Notes: a model not told the origin generated them from the letters alone. A DNA stretch of 64,000 nucleotides from CAG-390 sp045546615 (GCA_045546615.1 JAZQDD010000038.1:41417-105416), one strand, 5' to 3'; shown: positions 16,086-24,970, numbered from the stretch's first letter. Made by a program: numbers and translations.

Positions 16086-16517
16086 TTATTCAGCAGCTTC
16101 CTCTTTCTTAGCAGCCTTCTTGGAAGACTTCTTGGTGTTCTTGGCAGCGGCCTCAGCCTCTTCCTCAGCCTTGGTCTTTACAAGGGTGATAAGAGCCATC
16201 TCAGCTGCGTCGCCTCTACGGGGACCAAGCTTGTAGATGCAAGTGTAACCGCCGTTTATGCCCTCATACTTGGGAGCGATCTCTGCAAAGAGCTTGGTTA
16301 CAACATCTTCCTTAGTAATATAAGCAAGAGCAGCGCGGCGGCTTGCAAGGGTGTTCTGCTTGCCGAGAGTGATCATCTTCTCTGCCATAGCGCGAACTTC
16401 CTTAGCGCGAGTAAGGGTGGTCTCAACCTTTCCGTTCTCGAGAAGGTAGGTAACCATACCGCGAAGCATTGCATTTCTGTGAGCTGTAGGTCTGCCGAGT
16501 TTTCTGGTTCCGGGCAT
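16086..16517 (-). CDS. rplQ: 50S ribosomal protein L17
   Basis: Last gene of the ribosomal superoperon. The conserved N-terminus MPGTRKLGRPTAHRNAMLRG and the motif REVRAMAEKMITLGK-like core are present. The 143-residue product is longer than the common 113-130 because of a C-terminal Lys/Ala/Glu-rich tail (from about residue 115), a frequent low-complexity extension in Clostridia. Confidence 0.97.
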   Translation of the reverse strand: MPGTRKLGRPTAHRNAMLRGMVTYLLENGKVETTLTRAKEVRAMAEKMITLGKQNTLASRRAALAYITKEDVVTKLFAEIAPKYEGINGGYTCIYKLGPRRGDAAEMALITLVKTKAEEEAEAAAKNTKKSSKKAAKKEEAAE

Positions 16518-16565
16518 CTTTATGCTCCTCCTTATTTGATCAATAAATGTTTGGTTCGGAAGTTA

Positions 16566-17543
16566 TCAGTCCTCTTCCTTGCGAAGCGCAAGTCCAAGGG
16601 ATTCCAGCTTCTGGATAACTTCCTCAAGCGACTTCTTACCGAGGTTACGAACCTTAATCATTTCGTCCTCAGTGCGGCTGACCAGGTCTTCGACCGTATC
16701 AATGCCCGCACGCTTCAAGCAGTTGAAGCTACGTACAGACAGGTCAAGTTCCTCAATGGTCATCTCAAGAACCTTTTCTTTTTCCTTCTCAGGTCTTTCA
16801 ACCATTATTTCGGCGTTCTTTGCTTCATCGGACAAATCAACAAACAAGTTGAGATGCTCGTTGAGAATCTTGGCACCGAGAGAAATCGCTTCTTCCGCCG
16901 AGATAGTTCCGTTAGTAAGAACATCCAGCGTAAGTTTGTCATAATCAGTAATGTTACTACCAACACGGGTATTGTCAACAGTGTAGCTTACGTTATATAC
17001 GGGGGTGTAGATCGAATCGGTATAAATGAGTCCGATAGGCGCAGCAACTGCGCTGCTGCTCATATCCGAGTGAATGAGCTTGTTTCTCTCCTGAGAAACA
17101 TAACCGTGTCCGTTTTCAAAAGTAAGCTCAACGAACAAGTGCGCACCCTCAGCAAGAGTTGCGAGGTGGTGGTTCGGGTTGAGTATTTCAATATCCGAGT
17201 CCTGCTTGATATCGCCGGCAGTAACTTCCATAGGACCGACAACGTCAAGTATAGCAGTCTTGGGAGCCTGCGTGTAAAGCTTTGCAATAATGCCCTTTAC
17301 ATTCAGCACGATCTCGGTGAGATCCTCGGCTACGCCGGGGAGAGACGTAAACTCATGAAGAGCTCCGTCCACCTTGATCGAGGTAACGGCTACACCCGGA
17401 AGAGAGCTGAGCAGAACTCTGCGCAGTGAATTTCCGAGCGTGATTCCGTATCCGCGCTCAAGCGGCTCTATGATAAAGCGGCCATTTCTGCCATCTTCGC
17501 TTATATCAATACTTGTGATGTTCGGTTTCTGTATCTCTATCAT
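16566..17543 (-). CDS. rpoA: DNA-directed RNA polymerase subunit alpha
   Basis: A 325-residue alpha subunit. The N-terminal dimerisation domain contains GYGITLGNSLRRVLLSSLPG; the C-terminal domain, which contacts UP elements and activators, contains RSFNCLKRAGIDTVEDL and VRNLGKKSLEEV. It stands between rpsD and rplQ as in other Bacillota. A 94-nt spacer separates it from rpsD and contains an AATACCG/CGGTATT hairpin. Confidence 0.98.
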   Translation of the reverse strand: MIEIQKPNITSIDISEDGRNGRFIIEPLERGYGITLGNSLRRVLLSSLPGVAVTSIKVDGALHEFTSLPGVAEDLTEIVLNVKGIIAKLYTQAPKTAILDVVGPMEVTAGDIKQDSDIEILNPNHHLATLAEGAHLFVELTFENGHGYVSQERNKLIHSDMSSSAVAAPIGLIYTDSIYTPVYNVSYTVDNTRVGSNITDYDKLTLDVLTNGTISAEEAISLGAKILNEHLNLFVDLSDEAKNAEIMVERPEKEKEKVLEMTIEELDLSVRSFNCLKRAGIDTVEDLVSRTEDEMIKVRNLGKKSLEEVIQKLESLGLALRKEED

Positions 17544-17637
17544 TCCGTAATATACCCTCCTAAAAATATTTCAATTAACAATAATTTTGTGAAATAAAGG
17601 TTCCAAACGGTAGCAATACCGAATGGTCGGAACGGTA

Positions 17638-18234
17638 TTACTTGGAATAGAGCTCAACAACAAGCTGCTCTTCAACGGGATACTCGATATCGTCGCGCTG
17701 AGGAAGAGCAACTACCTTTGCAGTAGCGTTCTGCTTGTCAACCTCAAGCCACTTGGGAGAGATTCTGCTGTTCATAATCTCTGCAAGAGCCTTGAATTTT
17801 TCGGAATCCTTGCTGGTTTCAGCAACGGTAATGGTGTCACCTACACGAACGAGGATGGAAGGAATGTTAGCCTTCTTACCGTTTACGAGGAAGTGGTTGT
17901 GACGGACGAGCTGTCTTGCTTCCTTGCGGGTCTTAGCCATACCCATTCTGAAGATAACGTTGTCAAGGCGGCGCTCAAGGAGGCGGAGAAGGTTCTCACC
18001 GGTCATGCCTTCCTGCTTTGCTGCCATGTCATAGTAGTTAGCAAACTGTGTTTCAAGAACACCGTAGATGAATTTGAGTTTCTGCTTTTCCTTAAGCTGG
18101 AGACCGTAGTCAGAGGTCTTCTTTCTCTTATCAGCTCCGGGGTTTCTGTTAGATTTCTTTTCGTAACCGAGAACGGCGGGGTCTATGCCAAGCGCACGAC
18201 ATCTCTTTACGATAGGTTCATGGTTTACTGCCAT
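17638..18234 (-). CDS. rpsD: 30S ribosomal protein S4
   Basis: A 198-residue primary 16S-binding protein. The S4 RNA-binding domain is seen in RRLDNVIFRMGMAKTRKEARQLVRHNHFLVNGKKANIPS. The N-terminus (MAVNHEPIVKRCRALGIDP) lacks the zinc-finger cysteines, so this is a zinc-free type. It lies in the alpha operon, the usual clostridial place, and is preceded by two hairpins that may be an S4 target. Confidence 0.97.
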   Translation of the reverse strand: MAVNHEPIVKRCRALGIDPAVLGYEKKSNRNPGADKRKKTSDYGLQLKEKQKLKFIYGVLETQFANYYDMAAKQEGMTGENLLRLLERRLDNVIFRMGMAKTRKEARQLVRHNHFLVNGKKANIPSILVRVGDTITVAETSKDSEKFKALAEIMNSRISPKWLEVDKQNATAKVVALPQRDDIEYPVEEQLVVELYSK

Positions 18235-18265
18235 TTTAATTTTCCTCCGTTATTCTATGATAGTA

Positions 18266-18309
18266 TCGGCACTCTAAATCTGCCGACGCCGAGCAAACGA
18301 ATAGCTCGG
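18266..18309 (-). promoter_or_regulatory. Tandem hairpins in the rpsK-rpsD spacer
   Basis: TCGGCA and TGCCGA (18266-18286) form one hairpin; CCGAGC and GCTCGG (18289-18309) form another, both with 9-nt loops and only 2 nt between them. They lie 25-70 nt before the rpsD start on the message. S4 represses its own message through leader RNA in several bacteria, so this is a candidate S4 binding site. Confidence 0.5.
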
Positions 18310-18330
18310 TTTTGCATTATTGCGCGAAAA

Positions 18331-18726
18331 TTAAACTCTTCTGCGCTTGGGAGGACGGCAACCGTTGTGAGGAACGGGAGTTACGTCCTTGATCATTGTA
18401 ATCTGAAGACCTACTGCCTCAAGACCGCGAATCGCAGACTCACGTCCCGAACCGGGGCCTCTTACATAAACCTCAACAGACTTCAATCCATGCTCCATAG
18501 CAGCCTTTGCGGCAGCCTCGGATGCGGACTGAGCAGCGAAGGGAGTGGACTTTCTGGAGCCCTTGAAGCCGAGTTCACCGGCGGAAGCCCAAGAAATAGC
18601 ATTACCCTCGGTATCAGTTACAGTAACAATGGTGTTATTGAAGGTTGCGCGAATATGAACCTGACCGTTAGGTATATTCTTTTTATCGCGGCGCTTCTTA
18701 ATGACCTTTTTTGCAACTTTAGCCAT
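18331..18726 (-). CDS. rpsK: 30S ribosomal protein S11
   Basis: A 131-residue S11. The core GQVHIRATFNNTIVTVTD and the C-terminal DVTPVPHNGCRPPKRRRV are characteristic. The start MAKVAKKVIKKRRDKKNI is typical for Gram-positive S11. It follows rpsM by 19 nt. Confidence 0.98.
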   Translation of the reverse strand: MAKVAKKVIKKRRDKKNIPNGQVHIRATFNNTIVTVTDTEGNAISWASAGELGFKGSRKSTPFAAQSASEAAAKAAMEHGLKSVEVYVRGPGSGRESAIRGLEAVGLQITMIKDVTPVPHNGCRPPKRRRV

Positions 18727-18745
18727 AGTAGCTTATCATCCTTTC

Positions 18746-19114
18746 TTATTTCTTCTTGTTGGCAATGGTCTTAACGGGACCCTTGCGGGTTCTTGCATTG
18801 GTCTTAGTTCTCTGACCTCTTACCGGCAGACCCTTTCTGTGTCTGATTCCGCGGTAGCAGTTGATCTCAACAAGACGCTTGATGTTAAGAGCAACATCAC
18901 GGCGGAGGTCACCCTCTACAACGTAATTGTTCTCGATCTCGTCACGGAGCTTTGCTACTTCGTCCTCAGTGAGGTCCTTAGCGCGAGTATCGGGGTTAAT
19001 TCCGGTCTTAGCAAGAATGTCATTTGCGCTCTTACGACCGATACCGTAAATGTAGGTAAGGGCGATTTCAACGCGCTTCTGATTAGGAATATCAACACCA
19101 GCTATACGAGCCAT
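18746..19114 (-). CDS. rpsM: 30S ribosomal protein S13
   Basis: A 122-residue S13. The sequence MARIAGVDIPNQKRVEIALTYIYGIG and the C-terminal region RGIRHRKGLPVRGQRTKTNARTRKGP identify it. It binds the 30S head and contacts the 50S subunit. It follows rpmJ. Confidence 0.98.
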   Translation of the reverse strand: MARIAGVDIPNQKRVEIALTYIYGIGRKSANDILAKTGINPDTRAKDLTEDEVAKLRDEIENNYVVEGDLRRDVALNIKRLVEINCYRGIRHRKGLPVRGQRTKTNARTRKGPVKTIANKKK

Positions 19115-19148
19115 TCTGTTTAATCCTTTCTTATCTTAAATTTCGCGA

Positions 19149-19262
19149 TTAACCCTGGCGCTGCTTGTGCTTGGGGTTCTCGCAGATGACCATTACGCGG
19201 CCATGTCTTCTAATGATTTTGCACTTCTCGCAAATCTTTTTTACGGATGGCTTAACTTTCAT
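19149..19262 (-). CDS. rpmJ: 50S ribosomal protein L36
   Basis: A 37-residue gene between infA and rpsM. The translation starts MKVKPSVKKICEKCKIIRRH and ends with HKQRQG, the exact family length and pattern. The zinc ligands are C11, C14, C27 and H32 (CEKC then CENPKH), so it is the zinc-binding type. The ATG at 19262 follows an AAGAAAGG site. Confidence 0.96.
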   Translation of the reverse strand: MKVKPSVKKICEKCKIIRRHGRVMVICENPKHKQRQG

Positions 19263-19309
19263 TTAAATTTTACCATACCTTTCTTAAAATTAAGTGTTCG
19301 CGACAACCG

Positions 19310-19528
19310 TTACTTTGTACGCCACGTGATGCGTCCCTTGGTAAGGTCATATACCGAAACCTCAACGGTTACGTGATCACCGGGAAGAATTCTGATATAA
19401 TTCATCCTCAGTTTTCCGGATATATGCGCCGTAACGATATGTCCATTGGGAAGTTGTACTTTAAATACGGTATTGGGAAGAGCCTCAATTACCGTACCTT
19501 CAAATTCGATAACGTCGTCCTTAGGCAA
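19310..19528 (-). CDS. infA: Translation initiation factor IF-1
   Basis: IF-1 blocks the A site during initiation. Read from a TTG at 19528 the product is exactly 72 residues, the family length, and starts PKDDVIEFEGTVIEALPN after the initiator. AGGAG lies 8 nt before the TTG. An upstream ATG at 19561 would add 11 residues not found in the family and lacks that spacing. The OB-fold core (LPNTVFKVQLPNGHIVTAHISGKLR) is intact and the end KGRITWRTK is typical. Confidence 0.95.
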   Translation of the reverse strand: MPKDDVIEFEGTVIEALPNTVFKVQLPNGHIVTAHISGKLRMNYIRILPGDHVTVEVSVYDLTKGRITWRTK

Positions 19529-19557
19529 AATAATCACTCCTATCTCATTTGTTGCAA

Positions 19558-20313
19558 TCAATCATATACGGCTGTAAGAATTACAGTTCCGTTTTCTGTC
19601 AAGGCTACTGAATTTTCATAATGCGCCGAAAGAGTACCGTCGGCAGTTTTTACAGTCCAACCGTCAGGCATATCCTTGACCTCATAGCGTCCGACGTTAA
19701 CCATCGGTTCTATGGCAAGTGTCATGCCGACTGCGAGCCGCACTCCTCTGCCCGCCGTTCCGAAATTCGGAACCTCGGGTTCTTCGTGAAGCTCACGGCC
19801 TACTCCGTGTCCTATATATCTTCGCACTACGCTGAAGCCTTCCGCTTCAACACAGGTCTGAATGGCGTTGCCGATATCGCCTATGCGGTTACCCACACGA
19901 AACGCCTCGACTCCGCAATCAAAGCTACGCTTTGTAGTCTCAATTAGCCTTTTTGCCTCATCGGATATTCGTCCGACGGGAATGGTACGCGCCATATCTC
20001 CGTTAAAGCCCTTGTAAAGCGCACCAACGTCTATCTTTACGATATCCCCATCATAAAGAATCTTCTTTTTTGAAGGAATACCATGGATGATCTCGTCGTT
20101 TACACTTATACAAGCACTTCCGGGAAAGCCGCCGTAGCCGAGGAAGGAAGGCTTTGCACCGCACTTCTCTATGTGATGACGAATGATAGCGTCAAGCTCA
20201 TAGGTGCTGATTCCCTCGCGCACCTTTTCACAGGCGGCGAGCATCGCTTCGGCAGTGATCCTTCCTGCCTCTTTCATATCGGCTATTTGCAACGAATTTT
20301 TGATTGGTATCAT
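19558..20313 (-). CDS. map: Methionine aminopeptidase, type I
   Basis: Removes the initiator methionine from nascent proteins. The 251-residue single-domain form has metal ligands in KIDVGALYKGFNGDMART (two Asp), GHGVGRELHEEP (His) and AIEPMVN (Glu). It overlaps adk by one base (TAATG) and leads into infA, the standard adk-map-infA order. Confidence 0.97.
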   Translation of the reverse strand: MIPIKNSLQIADMKEAGRITAEAMLAACEKVREGISTYELDAIIRHHIEKCGAKPSFLGYGGFPGSACISVNDEIIHGIPSKKKILYDGDIVKIDVGALYKGFNGDMARTIPVGRISDEAKRLIETTKRSFDCGVEAFRVGNRIGDIGNAIQTCVEAEGFSVVRRYIGHGVGRELHEEPEVPNFGTAGRGVRLAVGMTLAIEPMVNVGRYEVKDMPDGWTVKTADGTLSAHYENSVALTENGTVILTAVYD

Positions 20314-20951
20314 TATTTGTTGATCTCTGCGAGAGCCTTACGCACAAGCTCGGTAGTATCCTCGACCTGCTCCTGTCCTTCAACTGCTACGAGCAATCCG
20401 CGCTCGCGGTAGAAGTCAAGAAGAGGCTCGGTCTGGCTGTGGTAGGTCTCGAGACGGTTGACAACGGTCTCTGCCTTATCATCCTTGCGGATGTAAAGAG
20501 CCTTGCCGCACTTGTCGCAAACGTCTGCGACCGCGGGAGGATTGTAGTCAACATGGTATGAAGCGCCACATTCGCAAACGCGGCGTCCGCTCATACGCTT
20601 GACTATTCTCGCATCATCAACCTCAATGGAAAGAACGGCATCGATCTTCACGCCCATGTCCTCAAGTGCTTTCGCCTGAGCAATGGAGCGAGGAAAACCG
20701 TCGAGAATGAAGCCGTTTTTGCAAGCATCGGAAACAAGGTAATCTCTTACGATGCCGATAACTATCTCATCAGGAACAAGTCCACCGCTTTCAACATAGG
20801 ACTTAGCAACATTGCCAAGCTCTGTGCCAGCCTTCATAGCGTCGCGAAGGATCTGGCCTGTGGAGATTGCGGGAATATTCTCGCGGGCAGCAATAAGCTC
20901 CGCCTGAGTTCCCTTGCCTGCGCCGGGGGCGCCCATAATAATAAGATTCAT
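20313..20951 (-). CDS. adk: Adenylate kinase
   Basis: A 212-residue kinase converting ATP and AMP to two ADP. The P-loop is GAPGAGKGTQ. The long-form LID holds four cysteines (CECG and CDKCG), so it binds zinc as in other Gram-positive enzymes. The NMP-binding region (STGQILRDAMKAGTELG) and DGFPRSIAQAK are present. The gene follows secY by 32 nt. Confidence 0.98.
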   Translation of the reverse strand: MNLIIMGAPGAGKGTQAELIAARENIPAISTGQILRDAMKAGTELGNVAKSYVESGGLVPDEIVIGIVRDYLVSDACKNGFILDGFPRSIAQAKALEDMGVKIDAVLSIEVDDARIVKRMSGRRVCECGASYHVDYNPPAVADVCDKCGKALYIRKDDKAETVVNRLETYHSQTEPLLDFYRERGLLVAVEGQEQVEDTTELVRKALAEINK

Positions 20952-20983
20952 TATTGATCTCCTCGGTTATTATAATAAACGGC

Positions 20984-22309
20984 TTAACCGAAAATACCCT
21001 TGGACTTGGATCCGCCGTAGCTGCGGAGAGCCACCTGAGCCTCAAGATCTCTGTGCGTTTCAAGAGCAACACCTACAACGATGAGGAGCGAGTTACCGCC
21101 GAAGGCAAGGCCTGCGAAGGTAGTTCCAAGCGCGGAGGTGATGATGTTGATGAGCATCGGGAAACCTGCGATGAAGCAAAGGAAGATAGCACCGATAAGG
21201 GTGATCCTGTTGAGTATTTTCTTGATATACTGAACGGTAGGTCTACCCGAACGAATACCGGGGATAGAGCCGCCGTTCTTCTGAATGTTATTTGCAACCT
21301 CTACGGGGTTGAAGGAAATCATCACGTAGAAGTAAGCAAAGAGAACGATCAGAACGAGATAAAGAACAAAGTAGAGCCAACCATCGAAGTTGAATACGCT
21401 GGTAACGCTCTTCCAGAAATTGCTGTTCGGGAAGAAGCTTGCGATGGTAGCGGGGATGGAAACGATGGAGCTTGCGAAGATAACAGGCATAACACCCGTC
21501 ATATTCAGCTTAATGGGAAGATTGGAGGACTGACCTCCATACATCTTGCGACCAACAACTCTCTTTGCATACTGGATCGGAATACGTCTCTCGGATTCGG
21601 TAAACCAAACAACGAGAACAACGATAGCGAGAGTAATAACAACAGATACGATAGCAAGGATAAGTCCCGTCCACTTGAACGAAGCGAGGTTCATGGTGGG
21701 GAATACCATAGCAATGATCTGTCCTACGAGAGCAGGACCGCGAGAGATGATGTTAGCAAAGAGGATCATGGAGATACCGTTGCCGATACCAAAATCATTG
21801 ATCTTCTCAGCAAGCCACATGATTACCGAAGAGCCTGCGCAGTAGCAGAGTACGATAACGAGCTTGCCAAACCAGTTGACTCCCTCGGACAGCCAGCCAT
21901 AATAATCCATATACTGCATATAGCCGTAAGCCGTAATAAGAGAAAGTAAAACGGTTGCGTAACGGGTGATAGCGGTGATCTTTCTTCTACCCTCCTCGCC
22001 TTCCTTAGACATACGCTCAAGCGCAGGAATGGCAACGGTGAGAAGCTGAATGATGATCTGTGCGGTAATGTAGGGCGATACGGAAAGAGCAAACAGAGTT
22101 GCCTGACCAAATGCACCACCGGAAAGAATGTTCATATAAGCGAAGATAGACCCCTCAGTCTGAGCTGTAAAGCTCTCAAGAGCCGCTGCACTTATATAAG
22201 GTACGGGAATCTGCGCGCCTAAACGGTAGATAAACAGAATGAGCAAGGTGAAGAGAATCTTCGAACGAAGCTCGGTTACCTTCCAGGCGTTTCTGAAGGT
22301 CGCAAACAT
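20984..22309 (-). CDS. secY: Protein translocase subunit SecY
   Basis: The 441-residue channel of the general secretion pathway, with ten predicted membrane spans. The first cytosolic segment RNAWKVTELRSKILFTLLILFIYRLGAQIPVP and the plug region are recognisable, as is the cytosolic loop with IPIQYAKRVVGRK. It starts 2 nt after the rplO stop, as usual at the end of the spc operon. Confidence 0.98.
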   Translation of the reverse strand: MFATFRNAWKVTELRSKILFTLLILFIYRLGAQIPVPYISAAALESFTAQTEGSIFAYMNILSGGAFGQATLFALSVSPYITAQIIIQLLTVAIPALERMSKEGEEGRRKITAITRYATVLLSLITAYGYMQYMDYYGWLSEGVNWFGKLVIVLCYCAGSSVIMWLAEKINDFGIGNGISMILFANIISRGPALVGQIIAMVFPTMNLASFKWTGLILAIVSVVITLAIVVLVVWFTESERRIPIQYAKRVVGRKMYGGQSSNLPIKLNMTGVMPVIFASSIVSIPATIASFFPNSNFWKSVTSVFNFDGWLYFVLYLVLIVLFAYFYVMISFNPVEVANNIQKNGGSIPGIRSGRPTVQYIKKILNRITLIGAIFLCFIAGFPMLINIITSALGTTFAGLAFGGNSLLIVVGVALETHRDLEAQVALRSYGGSKSKGIFG

Positions 22310-22311
22310 CC

Positions 22312-22755
22312 TTATACCTCCTCTACGCTTCCGCCTGCCGCCTCGATTTTTTCCTTAGCGGCTGCCGAGAACTTTGCCGCCTTTACGGTGAGCTTCTTCT
22401 GAAGCTCGCCATTTCCGAGAACCTTGAGTCCGTCAAGTTCCTTGCGAACGATGCGGGCATCAAGGAGAGCTGCGAGATCGACGACGGCGCCGTTCTCGAA
22501 GCGATTGAGATCGCTTACGTTTACAGTTGCGTAAACAGTTGCAAATCTCTGGTTGTTAAAGCCTCTCTTGGGAAGCTGTCTGTAAATGGGGAACTGACCG
22601 CCCTCAAAACCGGGACGTACACCGCCGCCGGAGCGAGCGTTCTGACCCTTGTGGCCCTTGCCGGCAGTCTTACCGTTACCGGATGCAGGTCCTCTTCCCT
22701 TACGGAAACCGGACTTTACAGCACCGGGAGCGGGGCTGAGTTCATAAAGTTTCAT
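22312..22755 (-). CDS. rplO: 50S ribosomal protein L15
   Basis: A 147-residue L15. The N-terminal glycine-rich extension (KGRGPASGNGKTAGKGHKGQ) that threads into 23S rRNA and the core FEGGQFPIYRQLPKRGF are typical. It overlaps rpmD by one base (TAATG). Confidence 0.98.
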   Translation of the reverse strand: MKLYELSPAPGAVKSGFRKGRGPASGNGKTAGKGHKGQNARSGGGVRPGFEGGQFPIYRQLPKRGFNNQRFATVYATVNVSDLNRFENGAVVDLAALLDARIVRKELDGLKVLGNGELQKKLTVKAAKFSAAAKEKIEAAGGSVEEV

Positions 22756-22940
22756 TATGCTTCCTCCTTAACGTCTTCTACCTTAACAAGGTGAGAAAGT
22801 ACTTTTACCTTTCCGTCGAGAACAGGGCCGTCAGCATGAATGATGCTGTCACCGATCTTGCGCAGACCGAGGGATGCAGCGGTGTCTCTCTGGTTGGGCT
22901 TGGAGCAGATAAGGGATCTTGTAAGAGTTACTTTCTTCAT
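22755..22940 (-). CDS. rpmD: 50S ribosomal protein L30
   Basis: A 61-residue L30 with the family core SLICSKPNQRDTAASLGLRKIG. ATGA overlap (4 nt) with the end of rpsE and TAATG overlap with rplO show tight coupling. Confidence 0.96.
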   Translation of the reverse strand: MKKVTLTRSLICSKPNQRDTAASLGLRKIGDSIIHADGPVLDGKVKVLSHLVKVEDVKEEA

Positions 22941-23455
22941 TTCTGTACTCCTCCCTTAACGTCGTCAACAGTGATGCCGCGGGTTGCTGCGACCTCCTCT
23001 GCGGTACGAAGCTGCATAAGTCCCTCCATCGTTGCCTTTACGACGTTGATGGGGTTGTTGGAACGCAGGCACTTTGCACGAATGTTGCTGATACCTGCAG
23101 CCTCAAGTACCATTCTGACCTTGTTACCGGCGATGATACCGGTACCGGGGGCAGCGGGCTTGAGAAGTACTTTGCCTGCGCCAAATACGCCGACTACTTC
23201 GTGAGGAATGGTAGTTCCCTTGATGGAAACGTTGACCATATTCTTCTTTGCGTCCTCAATTCCCTTGCGGATAGCCTCGGGAACTTCGACAGCCTTTCCA
23301 AGTCCTACGCCTACGCGGCCGTGTCCGTCGCCAACTACCATGATAGCTGCAAAACGAGCTACGCGTCCACCTTTAACGGTCTTGGAAACACGGTTCAGGG
23401 CAACGAGGTGCTCGGAAAATTCCTTCTCCTCGATATTGTTGTTTCTGAATGCCAT
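22937..23455 (-). CDS. rpsE: 30S ribosomal protein S5
   Basis: A 172-residue S5. The N-terminal double-stranded RNA-binding fold has VVGDGHGRVGVGLGKAVEVPEAIRKG, and the C-terminal fold contains GTGIIAGNKVRMVLEAAGI. S5 helps translational accuracy. Confidence 0.98.
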   Translation of the reverse strand: MAFRNNNIEEKEFSEHLVALNRVSKTVKGGRVARFAAIMVVGDGHGRVGVGLGKAVEVPEAIRKGIEDAKKNMVNVSIKGTTIPHEVVGVFGAGKVLLKPAAPGTGIIAGNKVRMVLEAAGISNIRAKCLRSNNPINVVKATMEGLMQLRTAEEVAATRGITVDDVKGGVQK

Positions 23456-23508
23456 TTTAATCTCCTTGAATGTTCAAATAAATAGTTGAACAGTGTACAA
23501 ACCGGAAA

Positions 23509-23865
23509 TCAGAACTTCAGGCCGCCCTCGCGAGCGCCTTCAGCCAGTTCCGATACACGTCCGTGATAAAGATACCCGCCGCGGTCGAATACGACTTCGG
23601 TGATACCCTTTTCATTTGCTCTTTCGGCAACGAGCTTGCCGACCTTCTTGGCAGCTTCCTTGTTGCCGCCAACTTCAAATTCCTTCTCGTAAGAAGAAGC
23701 AGAGACGAGTGTTACGCCCTTAACATCGTCAATGAGCTGGGCGCTGATATTGTTAGTAGAACGATACACGGCAAGGCGGGGGCGCTCTGCGGTGCCCGAT
23801 ACCTTTGCTCTGACTCTGATGTGTCTCTTAAGACGTGCAGCGTTTTTATCCTTCTTAGATACCAT
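23509..23865 (-). CDS. rplR: 50S ribosomal protein L18
   Basis: A 118-residue 5S rRNA-binding protein. The basic start and KVSGTAERPRLAVYRSTNN, then FDRGGYLYHGRVSELAEGAREGGL at the end, are diagnostic. Confidence 0.98.
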   Translation of the reverse strand: MVSKKDKNAARLKRHIRVRAKVSGTAERPRLAVYRSTNNISAQLIDDVKGVTLVSASSYEKEFEVGGNKEAAKKVGKLVAERANEKGITEVVFDRGGYLYHGRVSELAEGAREGGLKF

Positions 23866-23883
23866 TTGTCCTTACTCCTTTCA

Positions 23884-24456
23884 TTACTTAGACTTACCGG
23901 CTTTACCGGCCTTGCGACGGATATTTTCGCCCTGATAGCGAATACCCTTTGCGTGGTAGGGCTCAGGAGGTCTCTTACCGCGGATAACGGCTGCTACCTG
24001 ACCAACCTGCTGCTTGCTGATACCCTTGATAGTGATCGTGGGGGGAACAACCTTTTCAGCAACTTCGAAGGTGATTCCTTCGGGTTCGGCGATAGCGAAC
24101 TTGTCCTGAGGCATACCGTTAACGAGGGAGTGACCAACGTAAAGAAGGAGCTTATTGCCCTGCTTAGTTGCTCTGTAACCTGTACCGTGGATCTCAAGAA
24201 CCTTGGTATAACCCTGTGTAACACCTACTACCATATTGTTGATGAGAGCGCGGGTGAGGCCGTGGAGGCTTCTGTCTTCCTTCTCATCGGTGGGACGCTC
24301 AACGGTAAGTACGCCTGCGTCGACCTTAACGTTCATACGGGGGCTGATCTTCTCAGTGAGAGTACCGAGCTTACCCTTAACAGTAATAATACCGTTATCT
24401 ACCTTAACCTCTACACCTGCGGGCAGAGTAATGGGCATTCTTCCTATTCTTGACAT
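23884..24456 (-). CDS. rplF: 50S ribosomal protein L6
   Basis: A 190-residue L6 with two related folds. MSRIGRMPITLPAGVEV opens it, and the end KGKRPPEPYHAKGIRY is the conserved 23S-binding loop; the last residues are a basic RKAGKAGKSK tail. Confidence 0.98.
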   Translation of the reverse strand: MSRIGRMPITLPAGVEVKVDNGIITVKGKLGTLTEKISPRMNVKVDAGVLTVERPTDEKEDRSLHGLTRALINNMVVGVTQGYTKVLEIHGTGYRATKQGNKLLLYVGHSLVNGMPQDKFAIAEPEGITFEVAEKVVPPTITIKGISKQQVGQVAAVIRGKRPPEPYHAKGIRYQGENIRRKAGKAGKSK

Positions 24457-24469
24457 AGCTTAGCCCTCC

Positions 24470-24868
24470 TTACCATACGAATGCGAGCACTTCGCCGCCA
24501 ACCTTCTCTTTACGAGCCTGCTTGTCGGTCATGATGCCCTTAGAGGTGGATACGATAGCGATACCAAGTCCATTCATTACGCGGGGCATATCCTCGCAAC
24601 CTGCGTAAATACGCAGACCGGGCTTGGAAACTCTGCGGATACCGCGGAGAACCTTCTGCTTCTTACCCGTGTACTTAAGAGTAACGCGGATAACGCCCTG
24701 CTTGCCGTCCTCGATCACCTCGTAGCCGGAAACATAACCCTCAGCGGTGAGGATCTCTGCGATGGACTTCTTCATGTTGGATGCCGGAATGTCAACAGTA
24801 GAATGCTTTGCATCGTTAGCATTTCTGATTCTGGTGAGCATATCGGCGATTACGTCTGACATTTGCAT
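24470..24868 (-). CDS. rpsH: 30S ribosomal protein S8
   Basis: A 132-residue S8. The N-terminus SDVIADMLTRIRNANDAKH and the C-terminus STSKGIMTDKQARKEKVGGEVLAFVW match the family. In enteric bacteria S8 represses the spc operon; here the gene is preceded by the longest spacer of the superoperon (123 nt). Confidence 0.98.
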   Translation of the reverse strand: MQMSDVIADMLTRIRNANDAKHSTVDIPASNMKKSIAEILTAEGYVSGYEVIEDGKQGVIRVTLKYTGKKQKVLRGIRRVSKPGLRIYAGCEDMPRVMNGLGIAIVSTSKGIMTDKQARKEKVGGEVLAFVW

Positions 24869-24908
24869 TTTGTTTTTTCCTCCATATGCAAGTTTAAATT
24901 ATCTTGCT

Positions 24909-24970
24909 GCCGTTCGCTGACGGCGGCATATCGGCGGTTAAATCGGGCCTTGGCTTGATTTCCTGCCGAT
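24909..24970 (-). promoter_or_regulatory. Structured spacer between rpsN and rpsH
   Basis: The 123-nt gap (24869-24991) holds two hairpins. One pairs GCCGT (24909-24913) with ACGGC (24920-24924). The other pairs ATCGGC (24930-24935) with GCCGAT (24965-24970) and has an inner AAATC/GATTT stem. No ORF or promoter was found in it. It may be a control or processing element. Confidence 0.4.

Noticed and set aside
16479..17429. 316-codon plus-strand ORF opposite rplQ-rpoA
   Set aside because: Antisense shadow crossing two conserved genes.
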